From assembly GCA_037367355.1 (NCBI GenBank), contig CM074703.1, positions 682,001 through 746,000 of the forward strand: DNA of 64,000 nt, given 5' to 3'. Numbering within the stretch: position 1 is the first letter of the stretch; every line of letters starts with the position of its first letter. The position numbers and the translations under genes were made by a program. The notes beneath the pieces were generated by a model, which saw only the letters and a list, made by a program, of their open reading frames with translations, was not told the DNA's origin and did not search any database. Shown here in pieces: positions 36,358-48,509 of this stretch. This DNA is from Neoscytalidium dimidiatum (taxonomy: Eukaryota; Ascomycota; Dothideomycetes; Botryosphaeriales; Botryosphaeriaceae).

Positions 36358-37198
36358 TCACTCGACGTTGCTCTTCAGCCACTCCTTCAGCTTCTCAAGC
36401 GCCTTGCCGCGGTGTGAGATCTTGTTCTTTTCCGACTTGGGCATTTCCGCATATGTTTGACCCTCGTACTCGAAGGTCGAGTCCCAGCCTATGATAATCA
36501 TGAATGCTAACATTCACGTGGCGCTTAATAGGAAGGGGCTTGACGCACCGAAGTTGGTAGGACCTCGCGATGGCACGATCTTGCCGTCCGTCCTGCCTTG
36601 GAAGAGGATAGGCTCGTGACCGGGTCCTTCGGAGTAGGCAAATGTGCACACGGCTTGGGCGGACTTGTCCTCGAAGCCGTCGAGCATTTTGTGCAGGTTC
36701 TGGACGCCGATGGACTGCATGAACCATTTGCTATTGAGGGTGTTAGAATATATTGCAAGATGTTAACATTGAAACACTGAGTTCAGAAATTGAAAGGAGA
36801 TGCGAAGGTGTTGCTCTGCAAATTCAACCTACATGTACGGCCCTGGAAGGTCGTTCATGGCTTTGAAGCAAAGGCAGGTATCCTCGACGAGCACAGGCCC
36901 GCCAACCTGTGTTTAGAGACGAGCTATTAGTGAAATTGACCCCCGTATCACTTATACCGCTGTAGGGAATTTTTCAGTTCCGATTGGAAGACTCGGCTCA
37001 ACTGATCGATAGAAGGGCACGTACTTGCTCAGCAGCCCGCCTACACTTGTCGCGCGTCACCTCCTCGACAGTGCCTTGGATCTCGAGAAGATCCACGTTC
37101 TGACTGCGCAGCTCGACACCGCTATCGGCGAGGATGGCTTTGACTTCGGCGAGCTTGTTGGCGTTGCCAGTGATGAAGTTCAGCTCTTTGGGTGCCAT
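36358..37198 (-). CDS. HAM1: inosine triphosphate pyrophosphatase (Ham1)
   Basis: This enzyme hydrolyses ITP, XTP and deaminated dNTPs to monophosphates, keeping them out of nucleic acids. The model gives 186 residues, normal for the family, in exons 37198-37025, 36906-36833, 36730-36549 and 36488-36358. It starts [20 protein letters not shown], with the TGNxxK phosphate-binding motif. [12 protein letters not shown] contains the metal-binding Glu-Asp. [31 protein letters not shown] and the C-terminal [11 protein letters not shown], with the substrate-binding SHR, follow. All active-site segments are intact. The gene lies head-to-head with the P450 gene at 37700. An upstream in-frame stretch lacks an ATG, so this start is favoured. 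Confidence 0.95.
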
Positions 37199-37699
37199 GG
37201 CGAGTGGGTTTTCCTTGCTTTTCTCGTGGGCTGCTGGTATTCCTTTCGAGAACACAGGCTCAATCGAAGAGTGAGATGAGATTCTAAATTTCGCGTTCGC
37301 GTTCGTGTGGTTAATGGTTCAAGCTCGGTGCAGGGCGTGGATGTTAAATATGCGGTGGCCCGCGGCGATAGGGCTGAAGAAAGTTGATGTTCTTCCCGCG
37401 GCGATGTCATCCTTTCCCAAGCCACCACAACTCCGCCTCATTGTGACTCTTTTGCTCCTCCGCGCCCACTACGTACAACCCGCTTCTGCTACCTTGGTGA
37501 TAAAGCAGGTGCGCTCTCATTCCGCATAGCTGAGAAATCTGTATTATGTGGTTTCTTGGGTGTTGAACAGTTTCGTTTGTGCAGCTCTGTCGTAGACTAG
37601 CGAGCGGTCACCGCTTTCAGCTTCGGGCCAGGTGTGCGGTAAAGACACCGCCGGAAGCTACACCCCGTTGTCCGCTATTCTCAACGCCCACAAGAAGAT
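37199..37699. promoter_or_regulatory. divergent promoter between HAM1 and P450
   Basis: The 501 bases separate the divergent start codons of the ITPase and the putative P450. No specific element was assigned. Confidence 0.5.
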
Positions 37700-39879
37700 A
37701 TGGCACTTGGTTTGGCGGTGTACTATGAGCACAAGGCACTGCTTCGGAACAGCCTTTTGGCCGTGGCTGCTTTGGTTCTGGTGATTGCTAAGGGCCGGAT
37801 TGCTGGTACGTGAAAATCACCTGTGGCCCCTTTCCCTCCCTATACGAGTTCCATTCTCGTTCCCCCACTTGCACCGGGCTGCTTTTTGGTCTGTCTGCGC
37901 AATTTCCGGTTCTCTACGTTCGAGCTTCCCGTTCTGCTGTCATTCCATCACGTATTTGGCTCGTGGAGCGTACCTTGGGGCGGCCATGACCTTTTTATTT
38001 TTTTTTTCTCTTCGTATAGTGCAGATGAACAGCAGCTGTAGGTTGGTGGTTCTCGATCCTAACTCTCTGCGAAGTCCCAGAACCGGTGAATAACCTGGAG
38101 ACACCGATACGCATAGTTGGAGCACTCGTCGTCACCATAGCAATTTTGCTGGCTACCCGCATCTGGACCGGTCTCAAGTACCAGGACGCCTGCAGCAAGA
38201 CAAGCGACAGGAGCCCGGTCCCCGTCCTTCCTTCATCAATTCCAGTTGTAGGTCATGCACTGAACCTCCTCTGGGACGTAGATTCGTTTTTGAAGAGGGC
38301 GAGGTAGGTGTGAAGCTTTCTGCGCTTGATGTTGATGCTAAAACCGGGACCGTGACTAACCAGTTTGGCACAGAGACGATGTCACACAAAATGTGTTCGG
38401 GATTAACTTCCTCGGCAAGAAGCATGTCATCTTGGGATCTCCCGCCCTTGTTGAATCCATTGGCTCGAAGGAGGCTGAAGGTTTGGATAATCAAACCTTC
38501 GTTTCGGCTCTCCGCAGAAACATCTTGGGCCTTTCCGACGGACTCCCTCAAGGTGGGAAAGCCTCGACCGTGTTGTCGAACGACTTCTACGAGAAGGTGT
38601 TCACAAGGCCTAACATGGACTTGCTGGCGAAGAAAGCGGCCGGCCTGTTAAAGGAACATGTGCCGGATCTCATCACTTTTAACGAAAGTTATGTTGACCA
38701 GCAAGCATGGGAAAGGGCAAGTTTGACTACGGTGATCGAGGTGGCGGGTGCTCTGAAGGATCTCTCGGAATCCAACTTAGCGTAAGGATTACCTCTGCCC
38801 AACGTTTGCCCGAAACTAACACAGTATCCAGTATGTTGGTACGCGACTTCGCGGGCCATATCATCAACACCTCATTCGCCGGCGTAGCTTTCATGGATGA
38901 CTATCCCACTTTCAACGAGACGCTACACACTTTTGAGTCCAAGATAAGCCTCTTGGCCACCGGTCTGCCGCGCTGGGTTCCGATCCCAGGGCTTCCGGCA
39001 GGGTACATTGCGCGGAGAGCACTGCTGGCGAACCTCACCTCACTCCAGAAGTCTTACGAGAGGGAGCTCGGCGGCGAGGACATCATATCCACCGACGAGG
39101 ATGTGGGCGACTTCTCGGCTGCTTTTACCGCCTCCAAGCGTCTGTTCAGTGAGAACAACGTTCCACCGGCCCTTCAGCCTCACGCCCACCTCTACATGAT
39201 ATGGGCTTTGAACGCGGCTGGCCGTGACTTGATTTTCTGGATGATTATTCACATTCTTGCGGAGCCTGGGCTGGCAGATCGCATTCGCGAGGAAGTTCGC
39301 AACTATGCCCGCGCTATTCAACCTGCTAACGAGTTCGGAATCATGGAGCCGGCACGGCTGAAGATAGATCTCGACGGACTGCAGTCAAAGTGTCCGCTGC
39401 TTCTGAGCTGCTACATGGAAACGGTGAGGCTGTACAACAACTCCTGGTCGGTCAACAAGGCCAGACAGGATGTCGTGATCACCGATACTTCGACCGGCGG
39501 AATAGCTGTCAAGTACCTGGTGAAGAACGGCGAGTACGTGGACGTCTGCAACAGCCTAATCAACACAGACAGCCAATACCGGAGCCCGGAGAGGTTCGTC
39601 GCAGACAGATTCGTAGTGCACAACGATGAACAGAAAGCCACGACGGCAGATTGGGGAACGGTCAGACACGATTATGGCATGTGGCGGATGGACGGGGTGA
39701 GCAGGTTCGCGCAGAGCCTTTGTTTGGCAACGGTAGCCACGGTGCTGGGCGTCTGGACAATGGAGCCGGTGGACGCGGGCGGTTGGAAAATACCGCGGAG
39801 AGGCGAGGGGCTCGTGGTAGCGCGGCCAAAGGGCGACGTGAGGGTCAGGATCGGGCGGGTGCCGCTGGCGAGCAAATAG
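37700..39879 (+). CDS. cytochrome P450-like protein lacking the heme-ligand cysteine
   Basis: This is a P450 fold related to fungal CYP7/CYP8-like enzymes, probably ER-anchored. The best model gives 594 residues in exons 37700-37805, 38081-38303, 38374-38781 and 38832-39879. The first junction is the least certain. It uses acceptor CCCAG at 38080, 19 bases after a CTAAC branch-like motif. Two hydrophobic segments (LLAVAALVLVIA and IVGALVVTIAILLA) precede the proline-rich hinge VPVLPSSIPVVGHAL. The I-helix region reads YMIWALNAAGRDLIFW, the K-helix ExxR is ETVR at 39418-39429, and the meander contains YRSPERF. Where the FxxGxxxCxG loop should be (39676-39715), the protein reads MWRMDGVSRFAQSLCLATVATVL. 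The Cys and its neighbours are absent, while the following L-helix is preserved. P450 catalysis is therefore not expected. Recent pseudogene, neofunctional protein and assembly error all remain possible. Confidence 0.75.
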
Positions 39880-40907
39880 GGTTGAGTCGACGATGCTGGT
39901 TAGGGGGCGGGATGGAAAGCTTGTCGCGGTAGTTTAATGATTCAAGGGCGCACAGAGATTGGGATAGATCATGCCTATGACGAAACGTGGAGCGGTGGGA
40001 AATGGGAAGAAACAAAGCGCACAAGCAGGCGGCGCAGCGGCCCCAGAGCGGGCGTGAGGCTGGCGGGCGCGGCTGCACGGGCGCAGGCTAGTGAGCGCGG
40101 CGATGGAATAGGGTGGTTGAGGACCGTGGAGCGCAGTGGACGGCTGCTGCGTCAGGTATATACGCGCGGCGTCGCGCCAATCGGGAGGGTGCATGATGGC
40201 GCCAGCGACGCGGGCAGTAGCGGGCAAGGGTGCCGTGAGACGCGAGGCTGGGGAGCGCGCAAGGCACAGCGCGCGGCGGGCACGTGCAGGCTGAGGGAGG
40301 GAGGGAGGAAGGGTGTTTTGTTCTTCAGGCTCAGCAGTGTGCAGCTGCAATGCGGCGCGGGCTGTCTTGGGGCGGCCGGGTGCCGGGGGCGCGCGCTTCA
40401 GCTGTCAGCGGAGGCGACAGCGCCGGCCGGCGGATGCTCTGCAGGCCTGTGGTGCAGACGAGACGGAGGGTTTCAGGGGCTCCTGCAGGCAGGGCGCGGC
40501 GGAGCTTCGGCGGCCAGCGCAAGCGGTGAACGACCGTCCTTGGACCCCGTGCAAGGTCCAGTTTCAAACCGTCGGGACAGCATCTCTAAATAATTGACTA
40601 CCTACCTCGCTCAACACGCTTCCACCACCCTTTCCGCCCTCTGGTTCTATCCAGCTGCCGCCGTCCGCCTGCTGCGCCCGCCCACCCAAGCGGATGCCTG
40701 GCGTCCTCCTCTCCCTCCCTCCCGTTCCGGTCGTTTGTTAGTGCAGGAGACCCGCCGCCATCTCGGTCTGGGGTCGTCTTGGGGCGCGCGCGCTGTCCTC
40801 CCCAGGAGTTCGCCCAACTCCAGCTCCGCCCGCATCACCTCCCCCCATCCGCCTCACGCAACGAGAGCAGGCCCCGCGTCCTGCTCGCCTGTATCCCCGC
40901 CTAGACA
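39880..40907. other. intergenic with myosin V promoter
   Basis: This is a GC-rich gap with a G-rich tract near 40290-40315 and a pyrimidine-rich leader from about 40590. Long open frames here reflect GC content. No gene was recognised. Confidence 0.5.
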
Positions 40908-43900
40908 ATGTCGCACCTCTACGAGATCGGCACGCGCGCCTGGCAACCCGATCCCACCGAGGGATGGGTTGCCTCCGAGGTCGAGCAGAAGATCGTGGAC
41001 GGGGACAAGGTCAAGCTTGTCTTCCGCCTCGAGAATGGCGAGGTGCGTATCCGCCTGCTGAGCCCAGTCCATCGAGCGCTTCCTGACCCTCGAGCAGGAG
41101 AAGACGATAAACACGACAATAGAAGCCCTCCAAGATGACAAGGACGGCACCCTTCCCCCGCTCATGAACCCGACTATGCTCGAAGCTAGCGACGATCTGA
41201 CGAACCTTTCACATTTAAACGAGCCAGCTGGTCAGCACCGCCCGCCCGCCGTGTGTCTTAAACCTGTGCTGACGCTGGTGCTACAGTGCTGCAAGCTATC
41301 AAGCTCCGCTATGCCCAGAAGGAAATCTACACATATTCCGGCATTGTCCTGATTGCTACGAATCCCTTCGCACGTGTGGACTCTCTATACGTACCCGGCA
41401 TGGTTCAGGTGTATGCGGGCAAGCACAGAGCTTCGCAAGCGCCGCACTTGTTCGCCATTGCCGAGGAGGCATTCGCGTACGTGACAGCTCTCCTCCTATG
41501 TCTTCTTTTTTTTTGGTTTTTTGAAAAGTCGCGATCCGCAATGTTAACATAGGCCGCTCAGTGACATGCTTCGCGACAACCGCAATCAGACGATCGTCGT
41601 GTCTGGTGAATCCGGTGCCGGTAAGACAGTCAGCGCAAAATACATCATGCGTTACTTCGCAACGCGCGAGTCGCCTGACCAGCCCAACAAGAGGAAGGCG
41701 AAAGCGGACGCCATGAGTGAAACCGAAGAACAGATTCTGGCCACGAACCCTATCATGGAAGCTTTCGGTAACGCCAAGACCACGCGTAACGACAACTCCT
41801 CACGGTTCGGAAAGTACATCGAGATCATGTTCGACGAGGCCACGGAAATTATTGGTGCCAAGATCCGGGTTTACCTGCTGGAACGCTCCAGGTTGGTCTT
41901 CCAGCCGTTGAAGGAGCGTAACTACCATGTTTTCTACCAAATGTGCGCCGGTGCCACGGATGCTGAACGGGAGGAGTGGGGATTGAAAACCCCGGAGGAG
42001 TTCGCGTACATGAACCAGGGTAATGCACCAGTCATCGACGGCGTCGACGACAAGGCCGAATTCGAGGCGACGAGGAAATCCTTGACCACCATCGGCGTCA
42101 ATTCCGAAACTCAGAACCAGATCTGGCGCCTCCTGGCTGCATTGCTTCATCTCGGAGACGTCAAGATCACTGCCACGCGTACCGATTCCTCGCTATCTCC
42201 CGAAGAGCCTTCACTCGTCAGGGCTGCTAACCTTCTCGGTATTGATGCTGCTGGCTTCGCCAAGTGGTGTGTTAAGAAGCAACTTATCACTCGGGGAGAG
42301 AAGATCACCTCCAACCTCACCCAAGCGCAAGCCATCGTCGTGCGAGACTCGGTTGCAAAATACATCTACTCGAGTCTTTTCGATTGGCTCGTCGACAGCA
42401 TCAACAAGAGCCTGGCATCCGATGAGGTCGTGGCCGCCACAAAGTCGTTCATTGGTGTGCTGGACATCTACGGTTTCGAACATTTCGCCAAGAACTCTTT
42501 CGAACAGTTCTGCATCAATTATGCCAATGAGAAGCTGCAGCAAGAATTCAACCAACACGTTTTCAAGCTCGAGCAAGAAGAATATCTTCGGGAACAGATT
42601 GACTGGACTTTTATCGACTTCTCAGACAACCAGCCCTGCATCGACCTTATCGAAGGAAAACTCGGTATCTTGTCTTTGCTTGACGAAGAATCTCGTCTGC
42701 CCATGGGTTCTGACGAGCAGTTCGTCACTAAGTTGCACCACAACTACTCCGGTGACAAGCACAAATTCTACAAGAAACCCCGTTTCGGAAAGTCGGCTTT
42801 CACCGTCTGCCACTACGCCGTTGATGTCACGTACGAGTCGGAGGGCTTCATTGAGAAGAACAGAGATACGGTGCCAGATGAGCACATGGAGGTCCTCAGG
42901 GCTTCTACGAACAAATTCCTCGTGGAAGTCATTGATACCGCTGCAGCAATCCGTGAGAAGGAGACCGGCGGCGGTTCGGCCGCTAAGCCGGGCACCGCGG
43001 TCTCCGCTGGTCGGAGAGTCGCAGTCAACCGCAAGCCCACTCTCGGTGGTATCTTCAAGGCCTCTTTGATCGAGCTTATGAGCACCATCAACTCGACCGA
43101 TGTCCACTACATCCGTTGTATTAAGCCTAACGAGGCTAAGGAGGCTTGGAAATTCGAAGGGCCAATGGTTCTCAGCCAGCTTCGTGCTTGCGGTGTCCTC
43201 GAGACAGTCCGTATCAGTTGTGCCGGTTACCCGACACGATGGACTTACGAAGAATTCGCGCTCAGGTACTACATGTTGGTGCCGTCCTCTGAGTGGACAT
43301 CAGAGATCAAGGACATGGCCAACAGGATCCTGCAGAAGGCTCTAGGAGGCGAAAGCGGCAAGATGGACAAGTACCAGCTTGGTCTAACAAAGATTTTCTT
43401 CCGTGCTGGTATGCTGGCATTCCTGGAGAACCTGCGCACTGCTCGCCTGAACTCGGCCGCCATCATGATCCAGAAGAACTTGCGCTGCAAGTACTACAGG
43501 CGCAGGTATCTCGAAGCTCGCGAGGCGGTCATCTCCACCCAGGCCCTCGTTCGTGGTTTCCTGGCAAGAGCACGCACCGAGGAGATGCGCCAAATCAAGT
43601 CCGCCACCTCCATCCAACGTGTCTGGCGCGGCTTCAAGGAGCGGAAGAGGTATCAGTACATCCGCAATAGCGTCGTCTTGTTCGATGCAGTCGCGAAAGG
43701 TTGGCTTCTCCGCAAGGGAATCTTGGACAAGCGCTACAACGATGCCGCTCGCTGTATCCAACGCAACTGGAGATCGGCCCGCCAACTCAGGAACTGGAGG
43801 CAGTACCGACGCAAGGTTGTCATCATCCAGAGCTTGTGGCGTGGTAAGAAAGCCCGTCGCACTTACAAAGGCCTGCGCGAGGAGGCTCGCGATCTCAAGC

Positions 43901-45953
43901 AAATTTCCTATAAGCTTGAGAATAAGGTCGTCGAGCTTACCCAGACCTTGGGTACAATCAAGCAGCAGAATAAGGCGCTGCAGGGACAGGTTCAGAACTA
44001 CGAGAGTCAGATTAACTCTTGGAAGAGCAGGACCAACGCCCTAGAGGCTAGGACCAAGGAACTGCAGGCTGAAGCCAACCAGGCCGGTATCACTGCCGCT
44101 CGCCTGAGCGCAATGGAGGAGGAGTTCAGCAAGCTCCAGGCCAACTACGAGGAGAGCACCGCCAACATGCGCCGCCTGCAGGAGGAGGAGAGGCACTTGC
44201 GGGAGACGCTGCGGGAGACTACCGAGGAGCTCGAGCACACCAAACGCCGCTCGAGCCAGGTTGAGAGCGAGAAGATCTCTCTTCGCCAACAGCTTGCCGA
44301 TCTGCAAGATCAGCTTGAGCTCGCTAAGCGGGCCGCACCTATCAACGGCGACCTCACCAACGGTGCCAGCCACGCTCCGGCCAGCGGCCTCATCAACCTC
44401 GTCTCGTCGAAGAAGCCAAAGAGAAGGAGCGCTGGTGAACGCGCCGATATCGAGCGCTTCAGCGGCGCCTACAACCCTCGCCCTGTTTCCATGGCTGTCA
44501 CGGGGCAATCGCTCCACAAGCAGGCTACTCTGTCTGGCTCTACCTTCACTCCTGGCTTGGACAACATCGAGTTCGAGCTTGAGAACATACTCTCTGACGA
44601 GGATGGCCTCAACGATGAGGTCACCATGGGTCTCATCCGCAACCTCAAGATCCCGTCGCCCAGCACGAATCCCGCGCCTAGCGATAAGGAGGTCCTCTTC
44701 CCTGCCTACCTCATCAACCTTGTCACATCGGAGATGTGGAACAACGGCTTCGTCAAGGAATCCGAGAGGTTTCTTGCCAACGTCATGCAGTCCATCCAGC
44801 AGGAGGTTATGCAGCATGACGGTGATGAGGCGATCAACCCGGGTGCCTTCTGGCTCTCGAACGTCCACGAGATGCTTTCGTTCGTCTTCCTTGCTGAAGA
44901 CTGGTACGAGACGCAGAAGACGGACAACTATGAGTATGACCGTCTGCTCGAGATCGTTAAGCACGATCTGGAGAGCTTGGAGTTCAACATCTACCATACC
45001 TGGATGAAGGTGCTCAAGAAGAAGCTGCACAAGATGATCGTCCCGGCCATCATTGAGTCGCAGTCGCTGCCTGGTTTCGTCACCAACGAGAACAACAGAT
45101 TCCTTGGCAAGTTGCTCCAGTCGAACAGCCAGCCTGCTTACAGCATGGACAACCTTCTCAGCCTGATGAACAACGTTTACAAGGCCATGAAGGCATACTT
45201 CCTTGAGGACTCGATCGTCACCCAGGCGATCACCGAGCTTCTCCGTCTGGTGGGCGTCACGGCGTTCAACGACCTGCTCATGCGCCGTAACTTCCTCTCC
45301 TGGAAGCGTGGTCTTCAGATCAACTACAACATCACTAGGATCGAGGAGTGGTGCAAGAGCCACGACATGCCGGAGGGGACGCTTCAGCTGGAGCACTTGA
45401 TGCAGGCAACCAAGCTTCTGCAGCTCAAGAAGGCCACTCTGAACGATATCGAGATTATCCAGGATATTTGCTGGATGTAAGTGCTTACTGCGGATTCCCA
45501 GTAAGATAAGCGTCAGCTGACACTATTCGCAGGCTTTCTCCCAACCAGATCCAGAAGCTTCTGAACCAGTATCTGGTGGCTGACTACGAGCAGCCCATCA
45601 ACGGCGAGATCATGAAGGCCGTTGCTTCCAGGGTCACGGAGAAGAGTGATGTTCTCCTGCTGACCGCTGTCGACATGGAGGACAGCGGACCATATGAGAT
45701 CGCCGAGCCTCGTGTGATCACTGCCCTGGAGACGTACACTCCGTCCTGTACGTGATTGTTCTTGCATCTTAACACGTGGTCAAATGCTGATGATTGTTTC
45801 ACAGGGCTTCAAACGCCGCGCCTGAAGCGTCTTGCTGAGATTGTCTCGGCACAAGCGATGGCACAGCAGGAGAAGCTGGAGTACGAGCATGTCCACACCA
45901 ACGGCAACGGCGAGGCCCAGGGACTTGCGATCACCGAGGTGGAGGGCATGTAA
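40908..45953 (+). CDS. MYO2: class V myosin heavy chain
   Basis: Myosin V carries secretory vesicles and organelles along actin to growing hyphal tips. The model gives 1578 residues in exons 40908-41042, 41098-41230, 41287-41476, 41562-45476, 45533-45747 and 45805-45953. The SH3-like N-terminus begins MSHLYEIGTRAW. The motor has P-loop GESGAGKT at about residues 168-175, switch I NDNSSRFGKY, switch II DIYGFEHF and actin-binding HYIRCIKPNE. Six IQ-type segments follow at about residues 790-930 (IQKNLRCKYYRRRY, IQRVWRGFKERKRY, IQSLWRGKKARR and others), then a coiled coil to about residue 1080. The C-terminal DIL cargo-binding domain includes NLLSLMNNVYKAMKAYFLE and WCKSHDMPEGTLQLEHLMQATKLLQLKK. 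Length and domain order are canonical. The first three introns fall in the head and the last two in the DIL end. Confidence 0.97.
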
Positions 45954-46751
45954 AGGGTTTGCAGGCCGGATTGCCAGTGACGTGTTGCACGACATTTCCA
46001 AACGACGGTTCACGACGGACTGACGAAGCAGTGGATTTGGATACTGCTATAGCTCCCACGTAATTTTTGAATCTTCTCCTGCGGGGACGTGGTATTGTGG
46101 AGGAAGCATCTGCGCATTGACGGCATCTGGGAGCGCTGTTGTAGTATTTGCGGAGGGTGTGGTCGGCGTTGGCGTGGGACGTGGCGTTCAGGCAGGTGGG
46201 CAACTTTCTTGCACTTTTTCTGCATGTGAACGAAGCACGCGGTGGAAGAAGGGGCTCGAACGGTGGCTCCAGGGTCGATTTACGGTAGCCATGCGTCTAC
46301 GAGGCGAAAGCACAGAGGATGTAGATTTCCATTTTCTTGTGAGAATCGAGCAGGATTTGAGCGTTGTCACTGGGCCCGTGTACTTGCGTAAAAGCGCCCG
46401 AGATTTCCGAGCGACCAACCGGACGCAAGCAAGGCCTGGAAGCAGCAGAAAAGAAGCGGCCAGCGCCAGGCCCTGGCCAACGCAGCCGGCAGCGCTGCAG
46501 CCCAGCTCCAACCCAGTCCGGCCAACTTAAAAAAGCTCGACACTGCCACCACTACTACTCCTGCTGCGCGCCACCGGCAATCCAATCTATGCTGCATGCA
46601 TGACACAGATCCCCGGTGCCTGCTTCACTATGCGCAAGACACGCGTTTCTTCACACTAAGCTTATCCGCCTCGGCCAGCCTGTTTCCCGCTGCGTCTCAC
46701 CTCTTCTGCTGCTCAACCTTCTTCTAACCTCCTCGAAACTGCCGCGCGACC
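45954..46751. other. intergenic, myosin 3' region and deubiquitinase promoter
   Basis: This stretch holds no recognisable gene. A C/T-rich leader from about 46660 precedes the next start codon. Confidence 0.55.
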
Positions 46752-48460
46752 ATGGCGGCCACTGCCGAAGAGCTAGAATGCCCCTTCTGCGGCTACAATG
46801 ACAGGAGCTCGTACATGCTCATGCTGCACGTCGAAGAGCGCCACACCGACAATTCTCCGTTTGTGGTCAGGGAAGGCCCGGACGCGGCATCGCAGCTAGC
46901 CGCACCGTCACCCGGCCGACACGGAGTTTCCTCCTACAACCTGACAGCACCTGCCGCCGCGAGTGACGTTGATGACGATGAGCAATGGATGCTCTGTCCA
47001 AATCCAGAATGCGGGGAGCAGATACCGCTCGAGGACCTCAACGAGCACCTCGACCTGCACTACGCAGAAGGTCTACTCGAGACGCAACAGCAACATCAAG
47101 CATCCGCAGCAACAGTTCATAGCAGCTCAGCATCGCCACACACAGCATCTCAGCCTTCAATGCAGCAGGCCTACGGCAAGATGCCTCGATACACGCCGTC
47201 CATTTCTTCGGAGCATTCACTGAGCGCCGCGGATGACAGCTACCCGTCCGGCGGGAGGGCAGAAGATGGGCGTCGTCGTCACCACCGTGAAAGTCACCGT
47301 CAGGCCGGCTATGCTAAGTCAAGGCCACGCTCGGACTCTGAGAAGTCCTCCATCTCGAGGACCATCCGGGATGTCCTAGTTCCTACCGGCGGCAAAAAGC
47401 TCAAGGCAAAGGAGCCTGGAGCTCGCAGTGCTCGTCTGGGTGTATGTAGCAGATGATAGACACGACGATGTGGAGTCGATGCTAATTTTGTATTGCAGAA
47501 AAGCGAACTTGGCCCGTATGCCTTCGAGGAACAGATGCCGAGGTCGCTCTACAAGCAGATCGAAGCTGGACCTAAGGTCTCCTGGATCAACCGCATCGGC
47601 CGTGACGGCCGTCTAATTAAGCATGAGGTAGTCGACAATGAGACTCCGGGAGTTGTACCGGTCCTTGCTCAGCTGTGTGCTATCGACAAGAGCGTCGACC
47701 GAGTGTATCTATGCCATCCCAGTACGATCCACATCTTCAAGAGGCCCCGGGAAGGTGGCTTCTGTGGCTACCGCAACATCCAGATGCTAGTCTCGTACAT
47801 TCAGGGCGCAAAAGCTCAAGGCCACGCTCAGTTTCCTCCACGGACGCCTGGTATCCTGGTCTTGCAGGACCTGATCGAGCAGGCGTGGGATATGGGCATC
47901 AACGAAGTGAGCCGCATCCAAACTGGCGGCATCAGGGGAACCAGGAAGTACATCGGCACGCCTGAGGTATGGAAAGGCGTTCGTTTGACGTTGCCGCAGT
48001 TGACATCCAACAGGTTCAAGCTCTACTTCGCAGTCTCCGTATAGACCATGGCCTTCAAATCTTCAGCGACCGCCCTGGAGCTGGTCAAGCTCACGAACAG
48101 CTTCTCGCATTCATCGAATCCTACTTCCGCGAGGGAACCACACGAGAACAGCGTGAACAGCGCCCAAAGGTGGTAAAGACACACCTCCCTCCTATCTACC
48201 TGCAGCAGCCTGGCCATTCCATCACCGTTGTCGGGTATGAGAGGCATAAGGACGGCCAGTGCAACCTTCTTGTCTTCGATCCGATGTTCCACACTTCTCC
48301 TGGCATGAGCAAGATCCTTGGACGCCGGGACATTCGGACTCCTCGACCGGAGGTGTTGCAGGCTTATCGCAGGGGCGATCGCCAGCTAAAGAGACACAGG
48401 GACTACGAGTTGATCACACTGAAAGCACATCCGCCGCTCTTTCCGGCATGGGACGTATGA
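46752..48460 (+). CDS. ZUFSP/ZUP1-type deubiquitinase (peptidase C78)
   Basis: C78 peptidases of this group cleave Lys63-linked ubiquitin chains and act in genome maintenance in animals. The model gives 534 residues in exons 46752-47441, 47499-47966 and 48014-48460. Two C2H2-type ubiquitin-binding fingers are visible: CPFCGYNDRSSYMLMLHVEERH near residue 10 and CPNPECGEQIPLEDLNEHLDLH near residue 82. A Ser/Gln-rich, disordered region follows to about residue 220. The catalytic domain starts at GPYAFEEQMP. The nucleophile Cys is in GGFCGYRNIQML, the His in QPGHSITVVGYE and the Asp in VFDPMF. All three catalytic residues are present. The second intron is 47 bases and restores EVQALLRSLRID; an overlapping frame across it would mislead an ORF-based annotation. 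Confidence 0.9.
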
Positions 48461-48509
48461 ACTTGCCCGTTCCGCTTCCGTGTCCAAAGCCTTTCGCCTA
48501 ATGCCCTAA

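Noticed and set aside
39694..39706. A tiny GTGAGC...CAG intron that could hide the P450 heme loop
   Set aside because: The interval is only about eight bases, far too short to be spliced, and removing it would not create a Cys loop.
39937..40593. 218-codon frame upstream of myosin V
   Set aside because: Gly/Arg-rich composition in GC-rich DNA with no motif; treated as promoter and leader.
44041..45396. 451-codon antisense open frame under the myosin V tail
   Set aside because: It mirrors the coiled-coil and DIL coding region, is rich in Leu, Val and Arg typical of reverse-complement coding, and has no family match.
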